64,000 nt of DNA from Cyanophora paradoxa (taxonomy: Eukaryota > Glaucocystophyceae > Cyanophorales > Cyanophoraceae). Positions 55,754-64,000 of the stretch are shown piece after piece; positions within the stretch are counted from its first letter, which is position 1, and every line of letters begins with the position of its first letter. The notes beneath the pieces are model-generated. The model had not been told where the DNA came from, searched no databases, and saw only the letters and a program-made list of their open reading frames with translations. The stretch is from contig QPMI01000655.1 of NCBI GenBank assembly GCA_004431415.1, positions 62,001 through 126,000 of the forward strand. Reading direction: 5' to 3'. The position numbers and the translations under genes were made by a program.

Positions 55754-56265
55754 CTTGCATTTCAGACACGACCAACGACATCTGGACTAGCCTTAGTAGC
55801 TGTTTGGCTAGCAGTGGGCCGCCGGTCGAATCGTAAGGGCTCAGACAGATAGGCAAGTGACGTCGAAAATCGAAATCGAATACCGAAGCTCGAGATCGAA
55901 ACCCTAGGTCTACTTACCCTACGGGCTTAAGATCGAAAGATCAGAGGTGCGGGCCGTGCCCGGAGGCTCGCCCGTTCCCGCCACGGACTGGCCGCTAAGG
56001 GAGAGGAATGCTGCCCGAGGGGGCCGGAACCCCCACGAGCCCCGGACCGGGAGACCGGTACCGGGCCTCCCCCGCTCCCGAAGGTGCGTAAGGTGGAGCC
56101 GCATCGCGCCGCGTCGGATCGAAGCTGGGGTACTGGGGCCATCGCAATCCGTGCGGATCGCCTGCGCGACGCGCGCGCGCGCGAAATTAAATCAAAATTT
56201 TAAACGAAATCGAAATCGAAGGGATCCGGAGCGCACTGGTGCCCAATGTGAGTGCTGCTCGCCGA
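55754..56265. repeat. 0.5-kb dispersed repeat, copy 2
   Basis: 512 bp, same orientation and near identity to 48187-48701. Right boundary GTGAGTGCTGCTCGCCGA is followed by unrelated sequence. Short length changes occur in a GCGC run near 56170 and an AT stretch near 56190-56205. The high similarity suggests recent copying or gene conversion. Confidence 0.85.
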
Positions 56266-56465
56266 TGGCGATGGCGTAGCACGCGTTGCCCTCGTTCATG
56301 AACCCGAGGCGGGGCCCCAGGACGGCGGCACCCCAGACGGCGGGGCCGATCTGGCGCCGGGGGCGGGGGGCGCACGTCAGTCGGGCAAAGGCGAAAGCAA
56401 GAGGCGACCGCGGTCGATCGAGCGGGCAGATGCGAAAGCAGCCGGGATGGCGTCGGGCCAGATGG

Positions 56466-56533
56466 CGCGAGAGCGGGGCGAGGCGAGCGCTAGCATACGT
56501 GCGCTAGCGGGGGTCGTGCTCGTTTGTATCGCA
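56466..56533 (-). repeat. 68-bp repeat, inverted partner of 49633-49700
   Basis: Reads GCGCGAGAGCGGGGCGAGGC on the plus strand, and its reverse complement matches 49633-49700 along the whole length. The orientation is opposite to that of the adjoining 0.5-kb repeat pair, so the two repeats did not arise from one simple block duplication. Confidence 0.85.
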
Positions 56534-56715
56534 CCGTGTTCATTCCTGGTCGTTCGCGGGAGGCTGGCCGTGCGGGGCGTGAGCGGGGTTGAAAGGCGCA
56601 GTGCGCGGGGAGACTCACTGTAGCGCTGTTTTCCGGCGTGGTCGGCGTAGCCTGCTCGCGCAGGGCCCTGCAGCTGTCCGTTCTGCGAGCGTGAAGGGGT
56701 ACTGCAACTGTGAGC

Positions 56716-56749
56716 TTTCGTCCAACTTTCGTCCAACTTTCTCCCTTTA
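56716..56749 (-). repeat. TTGGACG-type repeat copy
   Basis: On the minus strand this reads TTTAAAGGGAGAAAGTTGG followed by two GTTGGACGAAAG units. It matches the right end of the intronic repeat at about 5330-5362 (TTTAAAGAAAGTTGGACC), so the TTGGACG family is dispersed rather than purely local. Confidence 0.6.
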
Positions 56750-57631
56750 AACGCGCTTCGCGCAGCTTCACGGGCCCCCTGGCGCTCCTGAGCGCTACGA
56801 AGCGCTTCCAGAGACCGCGCGCCTCGCCGGAGCCATGGCCGTCGAAGGTGCGCTGCGCGCGCTGCAGTGCCGCGTCCAGCGCGCGATCGGTCGCTCTCCG
56901 TCGATCATATGTATTCGATCGCGTTTATTTTGGGCTTCAGCGGCCGCGCGCTTCAGCCGCTGCGAAGGTCTTAGCCGTCTTGCTATCTCGAGCTGAAGCG
57001 AGCGTTCAACGGTTACGCAATTGATTTTCGCTCAAACACGATTCGCCATGCAGCGTGCGGCGTGTGCTGGCGCGGCAAACGAGTTGTCGCCCTGGAGTTC
57101 ACGATTCTCCACGAGGGTGGCGAATCGAGGCGACTCTGCAAGAAGAAGGTGCGATAATCTTCTCTCAGCGCTTACGGGACTTTCTTTTGGCGAACTTCTC
57201 GCGACAGCACGAATTCAGCCCCGTGCAGCTCGTCTTCGACCCTCGCGATGGCTGGAAAGAGTGCGCGCGTGCGATTCGACCTGCGCGGGCTCTCTTTTTA
57301 TCATCGCGAATTCAGGCACATTGCGGAGCCGCGCGTGACCCAGCGCGGATGGTGCGGATCGAAGCGCAGCCGAGCGCGCGCCGGCGCCCGCCAGGCCTAG
57401 GTCGCGTCTCAGCGAATTCGAACTGATTGGCATGCGGCCGCAGGGTCGACAACGCTAAGACGAAGATATGCAAGGCCAATTTGCAGGGATCCTGCACCGC
57501 AGGTGCCGACACGCCGGTCCTTCGCATGTGACGTGTAGCGTCGTTGTTTCCGGCCGCTGACGCCCGGCGGCCTACTCAGGCGGCGCCTGCCGCTACGCGC
57601 ACGGCTTCGCGGGTGCGTTATCTCGTGCTGC

Positions 57632-59462
57632 ATGAGCTGCCGCGCGCGTGCGGTCTGACGAAGGCGGGGGGCGCGGGCAGAGCTGGAGAAGCACCTTGAG
57701 AAGTTCCTGGAGACGAAGGAGCGCGTGAAGCGCGCCAAGAGCCTCGCCGCCGAGCTCTCAGGCGGCATCGCACTCGACGCCGCCCACGGCGGACCGCAGG
57801 CCAGTTCCGCGGCCGGCGCGGCGGCGTCGAGAAGGGTTCGGCCTGGGCGCGACAAGCGGCGGCAGCGGGCGGCATCGGCGGAGGCGGGGACGCCGGACCG
57901 AGGCACGCCGGCGCCGCCGCCGCCGACGCCGGTGCCGGAGGAGGAGGCGGCGGAGGCGCTCGCTGAGCGCGTCGCCTCGGCGGGCCTGGCGACGCCGCCG
58001 CCGCGCAGCCCGCCCCCGAGGGTCGCCGAGACGGGGCGCCGCACCTTCGCCGCCGCGCTCGCAGGCCGCCCGGCCCCGCCGGCCCCGCAGCGGCCGCCCT
58101 CGCCCCGCGCGATGCTCGTCCTGCGGCGGCGCGGCTCGGCGCTCTCGGAGGGGTCGGCGCCGGCCCTGGCGCGCCCGGGCACGCCCCCGTCCGGCTCCTC
58201 TGGCGCCGCCTCGGCCGCCTCCAGCCCCCGGCGGCGTTTTCCTTGAGCTCGGCTTCCAGCGCCGGTGGGGCGGGGCCGGCCTCGCCGGACGCGCGGCCGG
58301 CCCTCCTGCCCACCCGCCCCTCCACCTCCCGCCCGCCGCCCTCGAGCCCTCCAGGGCCCCGCGCTCCGCGCAGGCCGCTCGGCCGGCCCTCCCCGCGACG
58401 GTGCCCCGATCTGCTTCTTTCCGAAAAGACCGCCCGCCGCCGACGCTGTCGCCGCAGGCGCTGCTGAATGTGCCGGGGGACCGCTTTGGCCCGGACCTCC
58501 TCTCACCGCCCGCCGCCGCCGCCGCCGCCGCCGCCCGCCGCCTGCGCCACCGGCCCGCGCCTCGCCGCTCTTCTCCAACGGCAACGTCGCAGACACAGCG
58601 AATCTGCGCCTCCCGGGCACGCACCCGGCTCCGCCGCCGGGCTTCCCGGCCCGCCCGCCGCCGGCACCCGGCGTCGCGCCCGCGGATATCTCGCCCCCCG
58701 CGCTTCCCCGCTGCCTGCACCGCCGGCGGCCGCCGCCGCGGGGCCGGCCCCGCCGCCCGAGTTCGTGGACCCTCTCTCTGGCGCCCTCTTCCGCGACCCC
58801 GGTGCGCCCTGCCGCGCCCCGCCCCGCCCCGCCGCGCCCCGCCGCCCGGCCCCTCGAGCGCCGGGGCAGTGGTGTGCAGCGACGGGATGAGCTACGAGCG
58901 GGCGACGATCGAGGCCTGGCTCTTGTACAGCGACCGCTCACCAGCCACCGGCGCCCGCCTCCCCTCCCGCGTCCGCGCCCTGCCCCCTGCCGCCCTCTCT
59001 CCAGCCGACGCTTCCCCGCAGGTCCTGTACCCCAACCTGGCTCTGAAGGCGGCCCTCTCCCGCTGGGCCGCCGCCGCAGCGGTCTCCGCCTCCGCGGCCG
59101 AGCCGGCAGCCGGAGGCGCCGCAGCTCTGCGCCCGCGCTCGCTCTCGGAGGCCGGCCCCGGGTTCCGCCCGCTGCGGGTGGACCGCGGGGCGGCGCAGGC
59201 GGCGGCGGAGGCGGCGGCGTCGCGGGCGGCGTGCGGGCCGGCGGCTGCGCCGGCGCGTGCGCGGTATGGCTCGATCGAGGAGGCGGTGGCGCTGGGCGCT
59301 CTCTCCCTGGGCCCCGCCGCGCCGCCCCTCGCGGAGGCCGAGGAGGAGGAGGAGGAGGACGGGCCGCACGTCGCAGCCATCGAGCGCGAGGCCGGCCGCG
59401 CCGCCGCCCCCGCATCCCCGCACCCGCCCCTGCACCCCGCACTCGGCCTCCCCGAGGAGTAG
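57632..59462 (+). CDS. U-box domain protein (putative E3 ubiquitin ligase)
   Basis: The U-box recruits E2 enzymes for ubiquitin transfer. The U-box is spread over three exons: PPEFVDPLSGALFRDP (58760), AVVCSDGMSYERATIEAWLL (58868, with YSDRSPATG) and QVLYPNLALKAALSRWAAA (59021). These match the U-box pattern FxDPxxxxxxxDPVVxxDGxSYER ... SPxTxxxL ... PNxAL. Upstream lies a short helical stretch LEKHLEKFLETKERVKRAKS (57682) and a long Pro/Ala/Ser-rich disordered region (57800-58750) whose exact splicing is unsure. The C-terminus is Ala/Glu-rich and ends LPEE at stop 59460-59462. ATG 57632 (MSCRA joined to QLEKHLEKF by intron phase) is the best supported start. Substrate unknown. Confidence 0.78.
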
Positions 59463-59856
59463 GGGGGGTACACGGCGCAGGCGCTCCCACTTGGAGCGCC
59501 GCATTCGGACCCGGGGGCCTTCTCCGAAAGTCTTTTCCACGGCAGTTTGTGCTTTCCGAGCTCTTGGCCTTCTTTAATGCTTCACTTTGAAGGAGCAGGG
59601 GCTCTAGCTCGCAGCCGGGGCGGGTTGCTCCCTTTCAAAGTTTCCCCTCCGGCAGCTTTTCAAGTTCTGCTCAGTGGCTCGTACATGTGCGCATTGACTC
59701 GGTGACCCCCGCCGCGCCCCCGTCATGATCACAGTGTATACGTACAGTAACTTCCCTGGCCCCGGCTGCTCTTGCAATTGGTCCGCCCAACACGGCCACA
59801 GCCTCGCCTCTCTTCAAAAAACAATTTGGTCATGGAACCGCTAGCGCTCTCTTTTC
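59463..59856. other. Convergent 3' intergenic region
   Basis: 394 bp between the stops of the U-box gene (plus) and the cyclophilin gene (minus). Moderately AT-richer than the genes; no gene or repeat is seen. Probably 3' UTRs. Confidence 0.5.
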
Positions 59857-61420
59857 CTAGAGGGTGCCGCAGGCGGCGATCTTGATCTTGGTGAGGGGCT
59901 TGTAGAAGGACTTGCCGGCGCGCGCGTCGCCAATCGCCTCGCCAACCCCCACGAAGAAGCGCTAGGAGCAACCGGATTCCCGAGTTCGACGAGATCCGTG
60001 TGTAAAGGGCGGGCCGGGGGCGCGGGCGGGGGCACCTTGTCGGCGTCGGGGCGAACGATCGGCACCCGGTCCACCGCATCCAGCACCTGCGCAAGCAGGC
60101 GAGCCAGAGTGAGGGAGGGGAGATCGGGGGCCCCGGCGGGGGCCGCCGAGCGCGCCTCCTGGCCCTCCAGGACCCGCCCGATGACCAGCGTCTTGCCGTC
60201 CAGCCTGCCAGGCATCGCGCTCAGGCCTCGGGAGCCGCCGCCGGGGCCGGCTGCAGCGGCGCGGGGGGCGCACTCGGGGGCGGGGGCGCTCGTGACTGCG
60301 AACTGGAGGCCGTCCTCCGAGACCGTCAGGAGGCCTTCGCGGCGGCCCGCCCCGCTCAGCGGAGGCTTCGGGGGGGCGCGCCCGGGGCGGGGCGAGGGGG
60401 CCGGGGCGCGCGCACCGCCGACGTCGTGCTTGAAGGAGTACTTGGCGATGTCGAGCAGCTCGGGGTTCGTGATCTCCGCCTTGCCGCCCACGTAGACCTG
60501 CCCCGGCAGGGGCTCCTTCTGCGCGGCCCGGGCTCAGCCGCCGGCCCGTCCTGGGCGGGGACGGGCGCGCGTTGGACTCGCGGATGCGGCCGCCCTCGAA
60601 GCGGGAGCCCGGGACGACGCGGACGATGGCCGAGTCGCGGTACGTGAGCGGGCCCGACTGCACGCGCTTCGCGAAGCTCTTCGCCGTGTTCGGCACGTCG
60701 TTCCCGAACAGCCCAATCACCAGCCGCCCTGCGCGCACACACACGACACATCGGGGGCCACGCTCGCGGCCCGGCGCAGCGCCGACGATGCTGGCGCGGG
60801 CGCACCGACGGGGCGGGCGTTGATGGTCACGTCGAAGTAGATCTTCTCCGTGACCGCCGCGTCCGCCGCCCCCTCCGCCAGCGCCTGCGGAGCGCGATCG
60901 GGCTTAGCCGAGCGCCGGCCTGGCCCCAGGTCCGTCACAGAAGCCCCCCCGACCGGCGAAATATTCAGAGCTAAGAAATCTGCGCTGCGAGCCGAACGCT
61001 CATGGCCGCCTGGCCCTAACTCTGGTCTACGAGCACAACTCCGCTCGATCCAATCACCGGGCCCGCGCGCAGCACGCACCGGGGAAGCGCGCAACAGGGC
61101 GGGGAGCAACGCGGCGCCGGCAATGATATTCGCAACGAAGCGCCGGCGGCTGCTCGGCTCGCCAGACTCCGCAGAAGCCGCGACGAAGACCGGCACAGCG
61201 GTTCTGACTGCGCGGGCCGTGCTGCTGCGAGTCGACGTGTCAGATGAGCCAGACGGCCCACTCGACGTACGAAAACTAGAGCGAGGGTGCGCGGGGAGGT
61301 CGGCAGGGCGGACCGCACGGGCTGCCGCACGGACTGACCACACAGCTCGCTTCTGAATTGCACGTTCCGGCTCTTCGTCGGCGCCGCGGGGGCCGCAGGG
61401 GCGCAGAAGGCGCTGTGCAT
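59857..61420 (-). CDS. Cyclophilin-like protein with thylakoid-lumen-type targeting
   Basis: Cyclophilin-fold protein (peptidyl-prolyl isomerase family). The N-terminal region is Ser/Arg/Ala-rich, then EPSSRRRFVANIIAGAALLP joined to ALLRASP: a twin-arginine motif followed by a hydrophobic core, typical of Tat-dependent lumen targeting. The domain starts VTEKIYFDVTINARPVG (about 60830) and continues GRLVIGLFGNDVPNTAKSF, YRDSAIVRVVPGSRFEGGRI, GQVYVGGKAEITNPELLD, LDGKTLVIGRVLEGQE and LDAVDRVPIVRPDADK, ending KIKIAACGTL. The usual FHRVIP and QGGDF motifs are altered to IVRVVP and EGGRI, so isomerase activity may be weak or lost. Start ATG 61420 (MHSAFCAPAAPAAPTKSRN) is inferred from intron phase; an upstream signal-peptide exon, expected if the plastid has more than two membranes, cannot be excluded. 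Confidence 0.75.
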
Positions 61421-61654
61421 CTCTGTAGGGGGGTATAGCGCACAAGCAATTTGGTCCTGACTGCAGAGAAGCACCACGCACACGGCACGATGCAGGCGGG
61501 CTCGCTAACGGGCGAAAACCCCTTCTGGGAGAATTCGTGCGCTCTCTTCCGCGCCTCGCGTCTGCGCAGCGGCGCTCACCCCATCCTCGCAGGTACAACA
61601 AGAACCAGCTGAAAGGTGCTATCTGCGATCTGAGACATTGTTGCAGCATATCTA

Positions 61655-61795
61655 GTGCCCACGCCGCCGCTTCGGCCCACCCGCCCAACCGCCTAGACAA
61701 TTCTTAGCTATCTTCGGCGGGCTCTGGTGCCCACGCCGCCACTTCGGCCCACCCGCCGCCCAACCGCCTAGACAATTCTTAGCTATCTTCGGCGC
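61655..61795. repeat. Tandem duplication, two units of about 72 bp
   Basis: GTGCCCACGCCGCC starts both units (61655 and 61727), and both end with TAGACAATTCTTAGCTATCTTCGGCG-like sequence. The second unit carries a 3-bp insertion (an extra CGC) and one substitution. It lies in the interval between the cyclophilin gene (minus) and the next plus-strand gene and may affect their promoters. Confidence 0.8.
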
Positions 61796-61954
61796 AGCGA
61801 GCCTGCTGACGGCAGATGCGCAGAGACAAGAATAGGAAACTGGGTTGAGGAAAGGGCTCTCCGCCAGGACGCAGACCCTGACCTGAAGGTGCCGCCGCTG
61901 GCTTGGCAGTGCTGCTGTTGCCGCACCACCTGAGCTGCGCGTGCGCGCCTGCAG

Positions 61955-62620
61955 TATGAGCTCAAGTCGTGGGCCGACTCCACGAAGCGATTCGCGAGGG
62001 GCAATGAGAAGCCGGACGCGCACAGCACGAAGCTCCTCACGGGAATGTACAGCGAATATGTAGAGTACACGACGACGAACAGGTGCGGGAGAGCGGCGGC
62101 GCGGCAGCGGCGGCGGCGGCGTTGCTGAGGGAGGGCGCAGGTTGTACCACAACGGGGCGGACCCGAAGGCGGGCCTCCCGCCGACGAAGGGCAAGCGGGA
62201 GGCGCTGCTGGAGCAGGAGATGCTCATGGCGGCGTCGCAGCGGGCGGCGCCGCAGCCGCCGGCGGGGGAGCACAGGACGGAGTACCGGGACACGATCGGG
62301 CGGACGGGGGCGATGCGGCTCGGGGAGAACGGGGAGACGATGCGGGTGGACGGGACGGTGGTACCGGAGGCCCTCCACGCCGACTGGCGGCAGTCCAAGC
62401 TCTACACCGAGAAGCCCATCACGGTGCGCGAGGCCCAGCGCCCCGCCGCCCCTCCCCTCGCTCACAGAGGGCGCAGGTGTACACGCACAACCCGCGGAGG
62501 GCGACGGGGCGGGCGGCGTCGGTGCCCCCGGGCGACCCGCAGGCGGTCAGCTTCGCCAAGGACCACTCGTTCAGCACGCCCGTGCAGGAGTACACCAAGG
62601 GGCCCGTCAAGATCGAGTAG
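61955..62620 (+). CDS. Unknown small protein, Tyr/Lys-rich, 5' end unresolved
   Basis: Function not recognised. Three exons join in frame: 61955 onward (YELKSWADSTKRFARGNEKP, HSTKLLTGMYSEYVEYTTTN), then 62143 (LYHNGADPKAGLPPTKGKRE, ALLEQEMLMAASQ, TEYRDTIGRTGAMRLGENGE, LHADWRQSKLYTEKPIT), and, after an intron ending GGGCGCAG, VYTHNPRRATGRAASVPPGD to AKDHSFSTPVQEYTKGPVKI and the stop at 62618-62620. The regularly spaced Tyr/Pro/Lys/Gly short motifs resemble flagellar microtubule-associated proteins, but no family match can be claimed. At least one upstream exon is missing from this call; ATG 61816 does not splice in frame. Confidence 0.6.
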
Positions 62621-62701
62621 GGCGGGGCAGCGGTAGCTCTAGCGGTAGCGGCGGCAGCGCCAGTGTACAAGTACGAGCAGCAGGCAGGGGCAGGCAGGCG
62701 T

Positions 62702-64000
62702 CTACTTCATGCGGGAGCAGAGATCGAAGAAGGCGTCGGGGGGCAGGGGCGAGGCCTGCGAGAGGGCGTAGTTCTCGGCGGCGTGAGCCGCGGACTTGTG
62801 GCCGACGACGGGCCCGATGAAGGTCCGCCCCGGCACCGACCGCACGAACTGCAGGTGCTTCTGCGCCAGGCTCGCGTCGCGCGCCAGGCCCATCTCCTCC
62901 CCGGGGGGGAACGGGTCGGGCCCCTCCAGCAGCCGCCCCTGGAAGAGCGGCTGCCGGGGCGGGGGCGTGAGGGGCGCGAGCGAAGCTGAGCTGGCGTGGA
63001 GGGCGGGGGCGGACGACGGAGGAGAAGACGTTGACGCCGAGGCGGTCGGCGGCCTCGAGGAGGGTGCACGCCTCGCCGCCCACGCGCTGCCAGGCCTCCG
63101 TCGCGGCCTCTGGCATCTCGGCGTTGAGGGGCAGCTGGAGGTAGCGGAAGCCGTGCCCGGGGCCCCCCGCCACCTCGAACGCCAGCAGCACCGCCTCCTC
63201 CAGCGACACGTGCGCCCCTGCGCCCCGCGAGGCGAGGATCGGCCCGGGGGCGAGCCCGCGAGGCGGCCCTCCGCACCGCCCTTGGACTTTTTCTTCGGGT
63301 CGGTGCGGAAGCAGTCCCACGTCGCCTGCCGGGGGCCCGCGTGAGCAGAGGAGGCGGGGCGGGCGGGGCGGAGGGGCGCGCCATGCCGTAGGAGCGGATG
63401 CGGCCGTCGGCGCGGGCGCCCTCCAGGAACTCGAAGGCCGCCCGCAGCCGCCCCTTGAACTCCTGCCGCCCCGGCCCCGCACTCAGCCGGCGAGGGCCAG
63501 GGCGCCGGCGGGGTTGCGGCGGGCGGGGCGCGCCTCGGGGCCCACGTCGGGGATCTGCGCCTCGGCGCAGTTGTGGAGGTACATCACGTCCACGCACTCC
63601 AGCTGCCAGCGCGAGCGCGCGTGAGACCGGGCGCAGCGGGCGGCGAGGCCGAGGCAAGACAGGCGGGGGGCGCCTGCAGGTTCGCGAGGGAGCGCGCGAG
63701 CTGGTCCTCCAGGAAGGCCGGGCTCATGCAGTGCGCCCCGCCTGCCGCCGCCGCGGCCCTCGGCGCAGGGCAAAGGGGAGGCGGCGGAGCGGGAGGCACC
63801 GGCGGCCAGGTCCCCCGCCTTTATGACGCCGGCCTCGACGAGGGAACTGGCGAACTCGCGCGGGGAGACGCCCGCCTCGCTGTCCCCCGGCATGTACCCG
63901 TTCTTCGTGCACACGAAGATCTCCTCCCGCTTGTAGCCCCGCGTGTCGATCAGGTCCCGCAGCGCCCGGCCCGTCGTCCGCTCCCCGCGCTGCGCCCCCG
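62702..64000 (-). CDS. Aldo/keto reductase family protein (5' end outside window)
   Basis: NAD(P)H-linked oxidoreductase with a TIM-barrel fold; substrate unknown. Exons from the window edge: ALRDLIDTRGYKREEIFVCT followed by KNGYMPGD (63900), EFASSLVEAGVIKAGDLAAG, HCMSPAFLEDQLARSLANLQ, LECVDVMYLHNCAEAQIPDV (63560; DxxYLHN is the family's His-containing strand), FKGRLRAAFEFLEGARADGR with IRSYGMA, TWDCFRTDPKKKS, VSLEEAVLLAFEVAGGPGHG, FRYLQLPLNAEMPEAATEAW, ADRLGVNVFSS, GRTFIGPVVGHKSAAHAAEN, ending LCSRMK at 62702. The first beta-strands with the catalytic Asp/Tyr lie beyond 64000, so activity cannot be judged. Small introns of the local C-rich/G-rich type interrupt it. Confidence 0.82.

Larger units (their letters stand above)
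55570..57631. other. Second repeat-rich intergenic region
   Basis: About 2 kb between divergent genes (coiled-coil, minus; U-box, plus) with no supported gene. It shares with the 48-50 kb gap the 0.5-kb repeat (55754-56265) and the 68-bp repeat (56466-56533, inverted), and it shares TTGGACG units with 5121-5362. The stretch 57000-57500 has mixed composition and frames without recognisable domains. Promoters of both flanking genes must lie at its ends. Confidence 0.6.

Noticed and set aside
57021-57433. Plus-strand frames between 57.0 and 57.4 kb
   Set aside because: No recognisable domain, no supporting splice pattern, and composition differs from the genes; probably repeat-derived or non-coding.

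Overview
This window is nuclear DNA of a GC-rich microbial eukaryote, most likely a photosynthetic alga. Nearly every gene is cut by short introns (about 30-130 nt), all 16 gene models are eukaryotic, and one (59857-61420) encodes a cyclophilin with a twin-arginine thylakoid-lumen-like targeting region. The lineage cannot be fixed from the sequence; GC-rich haptophytes, pelagophytes and chlorophytes are all possible. Gene order mixes strands, and spacing is tight between most neighbours.

Layout: 0.45-3.35 kb threonyl-tRNA synthetase (-), divergent by 33 bp from a U1A/U2B''-type snRNP protein (+, 3.39-4.47). 5.0-6.2 kb two-CDGSH iron-sulfur protein (-), divergent from a Slo/BK-type K+ channel (+, 6.5-10.8). 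11.0-13.2 kb GAT plus two-EH-domain endocytic adaptor (-), divergent from a zinc-ribbon-like protein of unknown function (+, 13.4-14.9). 15.4-18.6 kb pyrophosphate-dependent phosphofructokinase (+). 19.5-22.2 kb SK-type Ca2+-activated K+ channel (-). 23.1-30.6 kb giant TmcB/TPR-PAS multispanning membrane protein (-). 30.9-31.4 kb hAT-type MITE. 31.9-38.8 kb four-domain voltage-gated cation channel (+). 39.3-40.7 kb NUMOD3/zinc-finger protein (-). 41.4-48.1 kb chorein-N (VPS13/ATG2-like) lipid-transfer protein with a PH domain (+). 48.1-50.0 kb repeat-rich gap. 50.0-51.3 kb unknown (+). 51.5-55.6 kb coiled-coil protein (-). 55.6-57.6 kb second repeat-rich gap sharing repeats with the first. 57.6-59.5 kb U-box protein (+). 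59.9-61.4 kb lumen-type cyclophilin (-). 62.0-62.6 kb unknown (+). 62.7-64.0 kb aldo/keto reductase, running off the window (-).

Functional theme: a four-domain cation channel and two Ca2+-linked K+ channel types (SK and BK) lie within about 32 kb, with a large TmcB-type membrane protein between them. This is a plausible excitable-membrane or flagellar signalling neighbourhood, but co-regulation is only inferred.

The most unusual property is the splicing landscape. Many introns have a C-rich 5' half and a G-rich 3' half that can pair with each other. At least ten introns must or probably do use GC instead of GT as donor, and several of these contain no GT dinucleotide at all. Gene spans below include introns and run from the start codon to the stop codon.
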